From Actinoplanes oblitus (GTDB taxonomy: Bacteria > Actinomycetota > Actinomycetes > Mycobacteriales > Micromonosporaceae): a stretch of DNA of 64,000 bases. Each line of letters opens with the position of its first letter. The stretch's first letter is position 1. Position numbers and translations under genes: made by a program. The stretch is taken from assembly GCF_030252345.1 (NCBI RefSeq), contig NZ_CP126980.1, positions 124,001 through 188,000 of the forward strand, read 5' to 3'. Under the pieces are notes generated by a model that was not told the DNA's origin, ran no database searches, and worked only from the letters and a program-made list of their open reading frames with translations. Below, in pieces: positions 49,788 to 58,233 of this stretch.

Positions 49788-50104
49788 GAGGTTCGAGGTG
49801 CGCGACGCCGGCGAGACCAGCAACGCGTGGATCGCCTCGCGGACCACCGCGGTCTTCGGGGCCTGGGTGCACCTGGCCGGCGTGTACGACGCGGAAGACA
49901 ACACCATCGAGCTCTACGTCAACGGCGTCAGCCAGGGCACCCAGACCGCGCTGCCGGGCTGGGCGGCGGACCGGAACCTGAACATCGGCCAGGCCACCTG
50001 GCACAGCGGGCGAGTTCGCCGGATACCGCTGGAGCGTGAACACGTCGAGCTCCGGCACGTACGACGTCAGCCGCCGCCCGATCGCCGCCGCCCGCCTCCT
50101 CTGA
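49788..50104 (+). pseudogene. LamG-domain gene remnant with frameshift
   Basis: One frame gives FEVRDAGETSNAWIASRT, VFGAWVHLAGVYDAEDNTIE and LYVNGVSQGTQTALPGWA, a clear LamG/concanavalin-like core. Near 50010 the frame must shift to continue as EFAGYRWSVNTSSSGTYDV, ending at TGA 50104. No start, signal peptide or upstream domain remains. It is a decayed piece of a secreted carbohydrate-binding protein. Flanks 49623-49787 and 50105-50214 hold nothing else. Confidence 0.7.
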
Positions 50105-50214
50105 CGGTGGAGCGGCAGCCCTGATACCGCATCGCCCGGAACGCGGCCGCCACGGTGACGGGCGACTCGGTGCCACCGACCTGACGACCTCACCCTGCGA
50201 GGAACACCCGCTCC

Positions 50215-51246
50215 TCAGTCGACGACGCGGCGGCGGCGGGAGAGCCGCACAACCTGGCCGGTGACCAGAGGTAGCAGGACGCCGGTGACCAGAGCCCCGA
50301 GCATCCCGGCGAGACATACCCGCAACTCGTTCGAGCCCACCGCCCGGACGGCGGCCCGGGCGAGCGGCTCCACGCCGTAGAGGCGCATCGTCTCCATCAG
50401 GGTGATCGGGGTGAGCAGGATCAGCAGGGTCCAGGCACCGCGGGCACGGCCGTTGATCGCGTCCCCCAGCGCGACCGCAACCCCGGCCGCCAGCACCGCC
50501 ATGGCGGTCAGGTGCAGCACGTACGTGGTCGGCGTGAGATAGCCGCAACAGAGGTGGTAGCCCCAGGTCGACGTCTCCCAGATGCTGCCGACCGGCTCCG
50601 ATCCGCCGAGGATCGGAGCCGGCAGGTGCGCCCCGGCCGCCAAGACGGCGGCGACGGTGACGCCGAGTGGAAGCAGCCGGACCGGCCACGACGGGGAACG
50701 CGGCGCGGCGAGGGCCAGGGCGCTCAGCGCGAACAGCGGGATCAGCAGGTAAGCCGGCATTGCCACCACGGGCATGCCGATCGCGGCGCGGGTCAGCAGC
50801 ACCCCGGTGACCAGCAGCACCGCGACGACACCGGCGATGCGGGCGAACCGGCCCGGACGGGCGGCGAAGGCCAGCACGGACACCAGGCAGCCGAGGTAGG
50901 CGAGCGCGGCCGGGGTCCGGAACGGACCCACCGGGAGGTCGACCGAACTGGGCCAGAGATGCTGGATCTCCACGGTGGCCAGGTAGTAGACGGAGATGGC
51001 ACCGAGCGCGGCCAGGGCGATCACCGCAGCCGCGGGCAGCCCGTCGGCGACGCCGCTGAGCCCGGCGGCGCGCAGGCGTTCACGCAGTCCGCCACGGATC
51101 AGGTCGACGGCGTCGGACGGGCGCGGCCGGCTGCGGTTACCCGCCATCTCGAGGTAGAGATCCACCAGTTCGTCGCCACGCTCCCGCCGGTAGCGGCCGG
51201 GATAGGCGAACATCAGGCGGCGGTATGCGGTGCTCAGGTCGCTCAT
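50215..51246 (-). CDS. PadR-linked integral membrane protein
   Basis: This 343-residue protein has a cytoplasmic N-terminus of the type MSDLSTAYRRLMFAYPGRYRRERGDELVDLYLEMA. Such a start is typical of membrane proteins encoded next to PadR regulators (HAAS-like, kinase-like helical domain). Seven or so membrane helices follow. The ATG overlaps the padR stop by four bases. Its role is unknown; such pairs respond to envelope or antibiotic stress in several actinobacteria. Confidence 0.82.
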   Translation of the reverse strand: MSDLSTAYRRLMFAYPGRYRRERGDELVDLYLEMAGNRSRPRPSDAVDLIRGGLRERLRAAGLSGVADGLPAAAVIALAALGAISVYYLATVEIQHLWPSSVDLPVGPFRTPAALAYLGCLVSVLAFAARPGRFARIAGVVAVLLVTGVLLTRAAIGMPVVAMPAYLLIPLFALSALALAAPRSPSWPVRLLPLGVTVAAVLAAGAHLPAPILGGSEPVGSIWETSTWGYHLCCGYLTPTTYVLHLTAMAVLAAGVAVALGDAINGRARGAWTLLILLTPITLMETMRLYGVEPLARAAVRAVGSNELRVCLAGMLGALVTGVLLPLVTGQVVRLSRRRRVVD

Positions 51247-51602
51247 GCGAAGCCCACCGCCGTCCGCGGGGCCGGCGCGATCCCGCCGAGACCGCGCAGC
51301 TTGGCGGTGGCCGCCTCGACGTGCCGGCGCATCCGCTCGGTCTCGGCCCGCAAGGCGCGCTCGCCGTCTGGTGTGATCCGGTAGTAGCGGCGCAGGCGTC
51401 CGTCGACGACCTCCTCCCGGTCGCGGGCGACCAGGCCGTCGTCGGCGAGCCGGTCCAGCGCGCCGTAGAGGGTGCCGGGTTTGAGGGCGACACGTCCGTC
51501 GGACAGCCCGTCCACCTCGGTGATCAGACCGTAACCATGCCGGGGCTCGTCGGCCAGGGCGGTCAGGATCAGGAACGTCGGTTCCCGCATGGGGTACGTC
51601 AT
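51243..51602 (-). CDS. PadR family transcriptional regulator
   Basis: This 119-residue winged-helix regulator has REPTFLILTALADEPRHGYGL, VALKPGTLYGALDRLADDGLV and VVDGRLRRYYRITPDGERAL, the full PadR core with a short C-terminal helix. ATG 51602 is used; ATG 51590 (MREPTFLIL) is the alternative. A palindrome at 51615-51633 and a TATATAGT just upstream suggest a self-regulated promoter. Confidence 0.92.
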   Translation of the reverse strand: MTYPMREPTFLILTALADEPRHGYGLITEVDGLSDGRVALKPGTLYGALDRLADDGLVARDREEVVDGRLRRYYRITPDGERALRAETERMRRHVEAATAKLRGLGGIAPAPRTAVGFA

Positions 51603-51614
51603 GATTGCCACTAT

Positions 51615-51633
51615 ATATCGTTCACGAAGATAT
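51615..51633. promoter_or_regulatory. Candidate PadR operator
   Basis: ATATC-N9-GATAT (extended ATATCGTTC/GAAGATAT with one gap) lies 13-31 bases before the padR start and overlaps an A/T-rich -10-like element. Region 51634-51960 shows no gene. Confidence 0.45.
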
Positions 51634-51960
51634 GCCCGCGTCGGCCGGCCTGCTCGGCCGGGCACGCGAGCTGACACATAGCACGGGAGATGACCGCCAG
51701 GCTGGTCCGGGCTGCGCCGATCTAGGCCGCCTGGCCCGGTCCGGGTGGCTTGCGCTTCGCGCTTCGGGTACGCGTGACGGTCGCCCCGGAAGGCACCCGG
51801 TCGGGGTAAGCGGGTCGTCGGGGCGGGGCGGACGAACGGTCTTGTGGCGCACTCTTGGGTGTGTATTCGCTGGTCAGGTTGGCATTGGCGTGCAAGGGTC
51901 AGTGCGGCGTGACGTGGTGGGATGGGGCCCGCCCGGCACGTTCGGGAACGGAGTGTTGTG

Positions 51961-52575
51961 GTGACTGGGTGGGATGACGAACAGCTGCGAGCCGGGTTCC
52001 GGTCGATGATGTTGCTGGCTGCGCTGGTGGATCGGGGTGGGCGGCCGGCGGGGGTGTCGCCGACCGTGCGGCTGCTTCCGGGGGAGAAGCAGTACGGGTG
52101 GTTCCCGGCGGACGTGGCCGGGGACGGGCGCCGAGTGGTGGCGATCACCGATCAGCGGATCATGGTGGGGGAGCGGCAGTGGTCGCTCCGGGTGCTGACC
52201 GAGGTGCTCAGCGAGCCGGCGGACTGGGCGGTCACGCTGCGGATGCGGGGGCGGCGGGAGCCGTTGACGCTGAGCGGGCCGTGGGTACCGTGGCTGGGTG
52301 TGGTGCTCTGCGCGGAGTTGTACAGCGCGGCGTTCCCGCCCGAGGAGGCGACGATCCCGCCGGTTCTTCCGCGGGGCGAAACGGTCCTCCCGCACCGGGA
52401 TGGTGCTCCCGCGGCCGGGGAAACGGCCTTCCCGCGGGGCGGGGTGGGGCGGCTGCTGCCGGGGCCCCGGATGCCGGCGCGGTCAGTAGACCCAGACCTT
52501 GGTCTTCAGGGGCAGCGCGTCGTTCTTCCACATCCAGTTCATCGCGGCGATCGACACCCGGGCGCAGCCGTGTGA
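51961..52575 (+). CDS. Hypothetical protein with Pro/Gly-rich C-terminus
   Basis: This 204-residue protein's first 125 residues look folded: a helix (EQLRAGFRSMMLLAALVDRGG) then strands including RRVVAITDQRIMVGERQWSLRVL, similar to bacterial PH-like domains. The last 75 residues are Pro/Gly/Arg-rich with repeats of P-R-G-E-T/A-G-E-T. GGAG lies seven bases before GTG 51961. The last 93 bases overlap the convergent L,D-transpeptidase gene, so the true stop may reflect a lost earlier one. Confidence 0.6.
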   Translation: MTGWDDEQLRAGFRSMMLLAALVDRGGRPAGVSPTVRLLPGEKQYGWFPADVAGDGRRVVAITDQRIMVGERQWSLRVLTEVLSEPADWAVTLRMRGRREPLTLSGPWVPWLGVVLCAELYSAAFPPEEATIPPVLPRGETVLPHRDGAPAAGETAFPRGGVGRLLPGPRMPARSVDPDLGLQGQRVVLPHPVHRGDRHPGAAV

Positions 52576-53277
52576 GGCGGCGTAGGGCGGAACGCTGGTC
52601 GCCCCGTGCACGGCGATCCCGCCGTTGAAGTATTTCGGCCGCCAGAGCAGGCCCAGCGGGGCGTGCCGCCAGCCGTCGATCTGCCGGCTGACCTTGAACT
52701 TGCCGCGCGGGGTGTCGGCCAGATGGGTCTCACCCTCCGACTCGTAGTACTCGTTCGAACCTGTCGAGGTGTTGAAGACCTGGGTGATCCGCCCGTCCTG
52801 GACCAGCATGAGCAGCTGCCGCTTCAGGTCGATCTCGACGGTCCGGCCGCTGGTCGACCTCGCTTTCGGTAGCACGCCGGCATCCAGCGCCTTACGGGTT
52901 TTCGGGCCGACCGTGCCGTCCCGGCCGATCCCGGCGGCCTTCTGCAAGGCGAAGATCGCCTGCTGGGTGGTCCCGCCGAACTTGCCGTCGGCCTTGCCGT
53001 TCCAATAGCCCAATGCGGTCAGCCGCTGCTGCAGGGCCAGCACATCGGCGCCTTTGGCGCCGACCTTCAGCTTGCGCGCCGGCGCCACGGGGGTGGACGG
53101 CGCGGCGGAGGAGGGCGGTGCGGAGGGTGCGGCGGTCCCGGTGGGCCCGCTCGAGGAGATTTCCGGTACGGCGGAGGACGTGCCCTGCGCGGTCGGCGAG
53201 CCGGAGTCGGAGTCGCAGCCGGCGGCCAGGGTCAGCGTGGTCATCGCGGCGACCGTGAACGCCAGAACTCTCCGCAC
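52483..53277 (-). CDS. L,D-transpeptidase lipoprotein with peptidoglycan-binding domain
   Basis: This 264-residue protein has lipobox LAAGC (Cys21) and a Ser/Pro-rich linker. A PG_binding_1 domain follows (GAKGADVLALQQRLTALGYW, about residues 74-135), then a YkuD catalytic domain. The active site is HGATSVPPYAASHGCARVS with the catalytic Cys. It makes 3-3 crosslinks or attaches proteins to peptidoglycan outside the membrane. GGGAGG lies before the GTG start. Confidence 0.94.
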   Translation of the reverse strand: MRRVLAFTVAAMTTLTLAAGCDSDSGSPTAQGTSSAVPEISSSGPTGTAAPSAPPSSAAPSTPVAPARKLKVGAKGADVLALQQRLTALGYWNGKADGKFGGTTQQAIFALQKAAGIGRDGTVGPKTRKALDAGVLPKARSTSGRTVEIDLKRQLLMLVQDGRITQVFNTSTGSNEYYESEGETHLADTPRGKFKVSRQIDGWRHAPLGLLWRPKYFNGGIAVHGATSVPPYAASHGCARVSIAAMNWMWKNDALPLKTKVWVY

Positions 53278-53419
53278 GGGGCCTCCCTCGTCATCAGCCG
53301 GGTCAGTGTAGTGACCTATTTACAACCGTCCACCGATCATCTCGGATCGTCCACCCGCCCGGGTGGTGACCGGGACCGGGGGACGACGGGGGTGAAAAAG
53401 AGTCAAGTAGTCTTCGGCT

Positions 53420-54037
53420 ATGTCGTGGAAGGCGAGCGCCCGGCACGGCGTGCGGGAGGCGCCCGGGGGCTTCGCCCTCATCCAGGAGTTGCTGAACACT
53501 CGCGCGGCGATGTCGTACGGGCCGGACCTGCTGGGCACGGTGGAGGACGCCCAGTGGTGGGTGACCGACGCGCTGGGTGCCTGGTCCCGGGTGTCCGGCC
53601 TGCCCGCCCCGACGCTGCTGCTCTCCGCCGGTGACCTGCGGTCGCTGCGCCGGCTGCGGTCGGCGTTCGAGCAGGTGGTGCTGGCCGGGTCGAACCAGGA
53701 GCCGCCCGGGGCGCTGCCGCCCGCCGACGTCGCGGTCAGCCTGGCACCGGACGCGGCCGGCTGGGTGCGGGTGGTGCCGACCGGCCGGGGCACCCGGTGG
53801 CTGGCCTCCGCACTCTGGGCCGAGGCGCTGCTCGCACAACAGGCCGGGGTCTGGCCGCGGCTCAAGCTGTGCCACAACACGGTCTGCCGGGCGGCGTTCT
53901 TCGACACCTCGCGAAACAACAGCGGTGTCTGGCACGACGTCAGCACCTGCGGCAACACGGCGAACCTGCGAGCGTTCCGGGAGCGGCGGCGCCTGCTCGG
54001 CCACAGCCAGGAGTTGCCGGTCGGCCCCGAGCAATAA
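53420..54037 (+). CDS. CGNR zinc finger domain protein
   Basis: This 205-residue protein has an N-terminal helical ABATE-like region (FALIQELLNTRAAMSYGPDLL) and the C-terminal zinc finger LCHNTVCRAAFFDTSRNNS...CGNTANLRAFRERRR, the CGNR motif. It is probably a DNA-binding regulator. No ribosome site precedes the ATG, but TAGTCT lies six bases upstream, so it may be leaderless. Confidence 0.9.
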   Translation: MSWKASARHGVREAPGGFALIQELLNTRAAMSYGPDLLGTVEDAQWWVTDALGAWSRVSGLPAPTLLLSAGDLRSLRRLRSAFEQVVLAGSNQEPPGALPPADVAVSLAPDAAGWVRVVPTGRGTRWLASALWAEALLAQQAGVWPRLKLCHNTVCRAAFFDTSRNNSGVWHDVSTCGNTANLRAFRERRRLLGHSQELPVGPEQ

Positions 54038-54210
54038 GGCCGGCGCTCAGGAGGTGCGGATGCCTGAAGCCGGAGCGCTGAGGGGGCGCGGGTGCGGACG
54101 GCGGGGGCGTTGCGAGGCGCGGGCCCATGAAGGCCGGCGCGCGATCGGCGCGGGTGCCGCCGGGGAAAGACGGCGGGAACCATTGGCGCAGCTCGCGCGA
54201 CTATGGATGC

Positions 54211-54987
54211 ATGGCGTGTGAGCGGTGGCGCGAGATGCTGTCGGCGCAACTGGACGGCGAGGACGACCCGGTGACCCGGCCGCTGGTCGACGAGCACCTG
54301 GCCGGCTGCGCGGGATGCCGGGCCTGGCTGGACGCGGCCGCGGCGGTGAACCGGCTGACGCGTACCGGAAAAGTCCCTGACGTGCCGGATCTCAGTGCCG
54401 CCATCCTGGCCGCCCGGCCGGCGGCGCCGGCCAAGGCGCCGCGGCGCCGCCTGCCGCTCGCCGCGCTGCTGTATGTCGCGCTGGCGCTGGTCGGGGCGGT
54501 GCAGATCATCCTGGGGCTGGCGCAGATCGGTGGGGCGTCCAGCGCCGGGCACGTGCATCTGGGGCTGTCCGCCGCGCCCGGGCACCTGTGGAACGAGTCG
54601 GCCGCGTGGAATGCCGCGGTGGGCACGGGATACCTCTTCATCGCGCTGCGGCGGACCCGGCCGGTCGGGCTGGTGCCGATGCTCACCGCGTTCGTCGGGA
54701 TGCTGCTGCTGCTTTCGGTCAACGACCTGACCGGGGGCCGGGTGGACGTCGCGCGGCTGGTCGGTCACGGCTTCGTGATCGTGGGCTATCTGCTGGTGGT
54801 GGCGCTGTCCCGGGGCGCCGGCGGGTCGGTGCGGCCACCCGGGGCGCGGGCCGGGGCCGGGTGGCGTTTCGACGGAGCGGCCGGCGAGGAGACCGAGGCG
54901 CCGGGGACGCGACGGCCGGGGCTACGGGTGGTGCCGCCAGCCGGGCCGCTCACCGCTCGGGACTCCCGCGGCGATCGCGCGGCCTGA
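54211..54987 (+). CDS. Zinc-finger (zf-HC2) anti-sigma-like membrane protein
   Basis: This 258-residue protein has an N-terminal zf-HC2 motif, CERWREMLSAQLDGEDDPV...VDEHLAGCAGCRAWL (H-x3-C-x2-C), typical of anti-sigma factors. Four or so membrane helices follow (from LAALLYVALALVGAVQIIL on), then a charged C-terminal tail. No sigma gene adjoins it, so its partner is distant or it has another role. ATG 54211 is chosen since the zinc motif then starts at residue 3; the frame is open further upstream. Confidence 0.78.
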   Translation: MACERWREMLSAQLDGEDDPVTRPLVDEHLAGCAGCRAWLDAAAAVNRLTRTGKVPDVPDLSAAILAARPAAPAKAPRRRLPLAALLYVALALVGAVQIILGLAQIGGASSAGHVHLGLSAAPGHLWNESAAWNAAVGTGYLFIALRRTRPVGLVPMLTAFVGMLLLLSVNDLTGGRVDVARLVGHGFVIVGYLLVVALSRGAGGSVRPPGARAGAGWRFDGAAGEETEAPGTRRPGLRVVPPAGPLTARDSRGDRAA

Positions 54988-55141
54988 ACGGAAGGTTTCG
55001 CAGGTCAGCGGGTGGATCGTGGCGCATCGAAGGCCCACCCTCCCAAGGGGGCAGCCCCCGCAAGCAGTATGGCGGAAATCCGTGGAGGCTTTCGCGTGCC
55101 CTGTGGGCAAGTCCCTGGTGTGGAAAACGCGGTGGACCCGG

Positions 55142-55372
55142 TCAGCGGGGCGGGCGGACGGAGAGCTCCCGCCACTCGTCCGGGCCGTTCAGCAGGGCAC
55201 GGACCATGTCGAGGGCGGCGTCCTCGCTGTCGTACTCAAAGAAGTGCGAGGCGCCGTCGGAGCCGCCGGCGCGCTGCTCGACGTACCACTGGTCGCCGTT
55301 GGTGCGGAGGTAGACGTCCTTCCGGGCGAGACGTCCCCATTTACCGTTCCACCAGTGCTTACGCTGCTCCAT
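55142..55372 (-). CDS. Small SOS-linked protein of unknown function
   Basis: This 76-residue protein, MEQRKHWWNGKWGRLARKDV then YLRTNGDQWYVEQRAGG and FFEYDSEDAALDMVRALL, is Trp-rich at the N-terminus and acidic-helical at the C-terminus. No family function is known to me. A perfect LexA box lies 13 bases upstream of the ATG and overlaps a TACAGT -10-like element. The gene is therefore probably induced by DNA damage. Confidence 0.82.
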   Translation of the reverse strand: MEQRKHWWNGKWGRLARKDVYLRTNGDQWYVEQRAGGSDGASHFFEYDSEDAALDMVRALLNGPDEWRELSVRPPR

Positions 55373-55384
55373 CCCGGCACTGTA

Positions 55385-55400
55385 TCGAACATCTGTTCGA
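55385..55400. promoter_or_regulatory. LexA (SOS) box
   Basis: TCGAACATCTGTTCGA matches the actinobacterial LexA operator (TCGAAC-N4-GTTCGA) with perfect symmetry. It lies 13 bases upstream of the 76-residue gene and after mscL's stop, so the small gene is the target. Confidence 0.88.
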
Positions 55401-55434
55401 ACCGTGCCGGGAGGGCGGATCTTTTCCGACTGTT

Positions 55435-55932
55435 TTAGCGCGGGGGCTCCTGGCGGCGCTGCAGGATGTCGTCGACCGCGCTGCCGTAGACGTTGCCCTG
55501 CTGGGCGTGCCGGCCGTCCCGCGACTGGGCGACCAGCGCGTCCCGGATCTCGGTGAGCAGCTTGACCTCTTCACTGGGCGCCTTCGGCGGCGGCTCCTCG
55601 CCACGGCGGCGCCGCTCGGCCAGCGCGTTGAGCGGGAAGACGACCAAGAAGTACAGCGTGATCGCGGTGAGCAAGAAGGTGATCAGCGCGTTGACGAAGG
55701 CGATCACGTCGAACGGGATGCCGTGGAGCGAGGGAGTGCTTGAGGGGTCTCCCTTGAGACCATCCTTGCCGATGATCAGCACGGTGATCAGACGGATCAG
55801 CGGCTCCAGGAAGGACTTGGTGAACTGGGTGATCACGCTGGTGAACGCGGCACCGATCACCACACCCACGGCAAGGTCGACGACATTGCCGCGCATGATG
55901 AAGTCTTTGAAGCCTTGGAACATTTTCTTCAC
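55435..55932 (-). CDS. mscL: Large-conductance mechanosensitive channel
   Basis: This 165-residue protein forms the pentameric channel that releases solutes on osmotic downshock. It has FKDFIMRGNVVDLAVGVVIGAAFTSVIT as N-terminal helix and TM1, and FDVIAFVNALITFLLTAITLYFLVVFPLNAL as TM2. A C-terminal charged bundle with KLLTEIRDAL follows. GTG 55932 with GGGAG five to six bases upstream is preferred over ATG 55923. The C-terminal tail is longer than that of E. coli. Confidence 0.95.
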   Translation of the reverse strand: MKKMFQGFKDFIMRGNVVDLAVGVVIGAAFTSVITQFTKSFLEPLIRLITVLIIGKDGLKGDPSSTPSLHGIPFDVIAFVNALITFLLTAITLYFLVVFPLNALAERRRRGEEPPPKAPSEEVKLLTEIRDALVAQSRDGRHAQQGNVYGSAVDDILQRRQEPPR

Positions 55933-56029
55933 GGGCGCTCCCGGGGGGCCGAGGTCAATCCGGCAACGAGTTCCCGTCACCGGTCGGCGACAAACTACGC
56001 CGACCGGAACGTCCGTCGAATGTCAGGCG

Positions 56030-56383
56030 TCAGTCGAGCGCAGGCTCCTGCGCGCTGACCGCCTCGTCCACCGTCGGGTACGTGTGCAGCACCTCGACCA
56101 GACCGCTCACCTCGAGGATGCGCAGCACGCCCCGCTGCGGCGCGGCCAGCCGGACGGTGCCGCCGGCATCGTCGGTGCTGTTCTTGGCCCGGACGAAAAC
56201 GGACAGGCCGGTGGAGTCGCAGAACGAGACCTCGGCCAGATCGAAGACCAGCCTGGTCCGGCCTTTCTCCAGCAGGTCGCTGATCTGGTCCTGCAGTTGC
56301 GGGGCGGTGGCCATGTCGAGCTCACCGGCCACCGACACGACGACCATGTCGCCGCGCTGTTCGGTCTGCACCGTCAAGGACAT
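56030..56383 (-). CDS. STAS-domain anti-sigma factor antagonist
   Basis: This 117-residue protein of the SpoIIAA/RsbV type starts MSLTVQTEQRGDMVVVSVAGELDMATAPQL and has the phosphorylation loop CDSTGLSVF. When unphosphorylated such proteins bind an anti-sigma kinase and free the sigma factor. GAAGGG lies seven bases before ATG. It is divergent from the stress operon and likely one of its outputs. Confidence 0.93.
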   Translation of the reverse strand: MSLTVQTEQRGDMVVVSVAGELDMATAPQLQDQISDLLEKGRTRLVFDLAEVSFCDSTGLSVFVRAKNSTDDAGGTVRLAAPQRGVLRILEVSGLVEVLHTYPTVDEAVSAQEPALD

Positions 56384-56453
56384 TCGGGGACCCTTCTGTT
56401 ATTGCTGAACGGTACTCCAAGTACCGGGGGATGTGCGCGGTGGGACGAGGGCC

Positions 56454-56482
56454 TTGACCTCGCCCGTTAGTTGGTCTACAGC
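56454..56482 (+). promoter_or_regulatory. Promoter of the partner-switching operon
   Basis: TTGACC and TACAGC with a 17-base spacer lie 69 bases before the RsbR-type gene's start. Confidence 0.6.
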
Positions 56483-56550
56483 AATTAACGGACATCCTGA
56501 TGGTAAAGTCCGGCCGTTGCGCACGGATCGTGTGGTTGGGGGAGGCAGCG

Positions 56551-57408
56551 GTGGCGCTGAGTCCGGACGAGTCGGGTCGCTTCGCGAACCTGCTCAAGGA
56601 GCACGCCGACGGGCTGGTGGCCCGGTGGGCGGAGCTGGTCGGAGTCAGCCTTCAGGGCCGAATGACCCGGCCGGAGCTGGAGCGACAGACCCGGGAATTG
56701 CAGAAAGGTTTTCAGCAGGCGCTCGCCGCGGGTGCTCAGGACCTCGCTGACGAGGAGGCCGGTGAGCTGCGCGCTCATCTCAGCGAGCTGTCCAACAACC
56801 GGGCCCGGCAGGGTTTCTCGGCCACCGAGACCGCGGTCAGCGTGTTCACGCTGAAGGACGTGGTCCTCGAGGTGCTCGGCGACCAGACCGACGCGCGGAC
56901 CCTGCGGGACTACGTGTCCTTCGCCGCCTTCGTCGACCGGGCCGCGCTGTTCACCTTCGACAGCTACGTCCGGGTGCGCGAGTCGCTGATCGCCGACCAG
57001 GCCGAGCAGCTGCTGGAGCTCTCCACCCCGGTGGTGAAGCTGTGGGAGGGCGTGGTGGCCGTCCCGCTGGTCGGCACCCTCGACTCGGCCCGCGCCCAGG
57101 TGGTGATGGAGCGGCTGCTGCAGACCCTCGTCGACACCGGCTCGCCGTACGCGATCATCGACATCACCGGCGTCCCGGCGGTCGACACCCAGGTGGCCCA
57201 GCACATCCTGAAGACCGTGGTGGCCGCCCGCCTGATGGGTGCCGACTGCATCATCTCCGGTATCCGCCCGCAGATCGCGCAGACCATCGTCGCGCTCGGC
57301 ATCGAGTTCGGCGACATCGCCACCAAGTCCTCGCTGGCCGACGCGCTGCGCTACGTCCTGGGCAAGAACAGCTACCGGGTGGTCGGCGCCAAGCGGACGG
57401 AGCGCTGA
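56551..57408 (+). CDS. RsbR-type stressosome protein
   Basis: This 285-residue protein has an N-terminal RsbRD helical sensor domain (FANLLKEHADGLVARWAELV onward) and a C-terminal STAS domain starting PVVKLWEGVVAVPLVGTLDS. The latter has AIIDITGVPAVDTQVAQHIL, where Thr179/Asp positions correspond to RsbT-phosphorylated sites. GTG 56551 with GGAGG five bases upstream is preferred over an open frame beginning further up. It is first of six tightly packed genes. Confidence 0.93.
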   Translation: MALSPDESGRFANLLKEHADGLVARWAELVGVSLQGRMTRPELERQTRELQKGFQQALAAGAQDLADEEAGELRAHLSELSNNRARQGFSATETAVSVFTLKDVVLEVLGDQTDARTLRDYVSFAAFVDRAALFTFDSYVRVRESLIADQAEQLLELSTPVVKLWEGVVAVPLVGTLDSARAQVVMERLLQTLVDTGSPYAIIDITGVPAVDTQVAQHILKTVVAARLMGADCIISGIRPQIAQTIVALGIEFGDIATKSSLADALRYVLGKNSYRVVGAKRTER

Positions 57409-57409
57409 C

Positions 57410-57832
57410 GTGGAGCGCGTCCCGGTCCTGAAGATCGGCGACTTCCTGCTGGTCTCCATCCAGATCGACATGGAGGACCAGACCGCCCTCCAGCTCCAGG
57501 AGGACCTGGCCGAGAAGATCGTCGTCACCGGCTGCCACGGTGTGATCATCGACATCAGCGCGCTGGACATCGTCGACTCGTTCGTCGGCCGGACGCTGGC
57601 CACCATCGCGTCGGTCTCCCGGGTGCTGGACGCCGAGACAGTGGTGGTCGGCATGCGCCCGGCGGTGGCGATCACCCTGGTCGAGCTGGGCCTCTCGCTG
57701 CCGGGGATCCGGACCGCGCTCAACGTCGAGCTGGCCATCGAGATGCTGGCACGCACCCGCACCGAGGCGGAGATGCTGCTCGGTGACGACGACGAGGACG
57801 AGGCCGACCAGGCAGCGGTAACCACGCCGTGA
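57410..57832 (+). CDS. RsbS-type STAS protein
   Basis: This 140-residue single STAS domain has VPVLKIGDFLLVSIQIDMEDQTALQLQEDL and IIDISALDIVDSFVGRTL, in which the Ser is the expected phosphorylation site. RsbS is the core scaffold of stressosomes. An acidic tail (GDDDEDEADQ) is added. GTG lies one base after the RsbR-type stop. Confidence 0.94.
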   Translation: MERVPVLKIGDFLLVSIQIDMEDQTALQLQEDLAEKIVVTGCHGVIIDISALDIVDSFVGRTLATIASVSRVLDAETVVVGMRPAVAITLVELGLSLPGIRTALNVELAIEMLARTRTEAEMLLGDDDEDEADQAAVTTP

Positions 57833-58233
57833 ACGAGGAGAGCCGGCGGATCCCGGTCGCCACCGACCAGGACGTGGTCCGTGTCCGGCAGTTGGTGCGG
57901 ACGGTCGCGGTGGAGGCCAAGCTCTCCCTGGTCGACCAGACCAAGCTGGTCACCGCGGCCAGCGAGCTGGCCCGCAACACCCTGGTCTACGGCGGTGGCG
58001 GCACCGTCGAGGTGAGCCGGGTGCGCAACGAGATCCGGGCCGGCATCCGGATTGTTTTCGCCGATCAGGGGCCGGGTATCGCCGACCTGGAGCTGGCCCT
58101 CACCGATGGGTACACCACCGGTGGCGGGCTCGGTCTGGGACTCAGCGGCGCACGCCGGCTGGTCGACGAGTTCGCCATCGAGACCGCGCCCGGCGCGGGG
58201 ACGACGATCACCGTGACCAAGTGGTGTCGATGA
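57829..58233 (+). CDS. RsbT-type serine kinase
   Basis: This 134-residue GHKL ATPase has ASELARNTLVYGGGG as N box, FADQGPGIADLELALTDGYTTGGGLGLGLSGARRLVDEF as G1/G2 boxes. RsbT phosphorylates RsbR and RsbS and on release activates a phosphatase. It overlaps its neighbours by four bases on both sides. Confidence 0.94.
   Translation: MNEESRRIPVATDQDVVRVRQLVRTVAVEAKLSLVDQTKLVTAASELARNTLVYGGGGTVEVSRVRNEIRAGIRIVFADQGPGIADLELALTDGYTTGGGLGLGLSGARRLVDEFAIETAPGAGTTITVTKWCR

Noticed and set aside
51605..51964. Plus-strand frame of 119 codons between padR and the next gene
   Set aside because: It has no ribosome site, the start lies inside the padR operator region and the product looks random.
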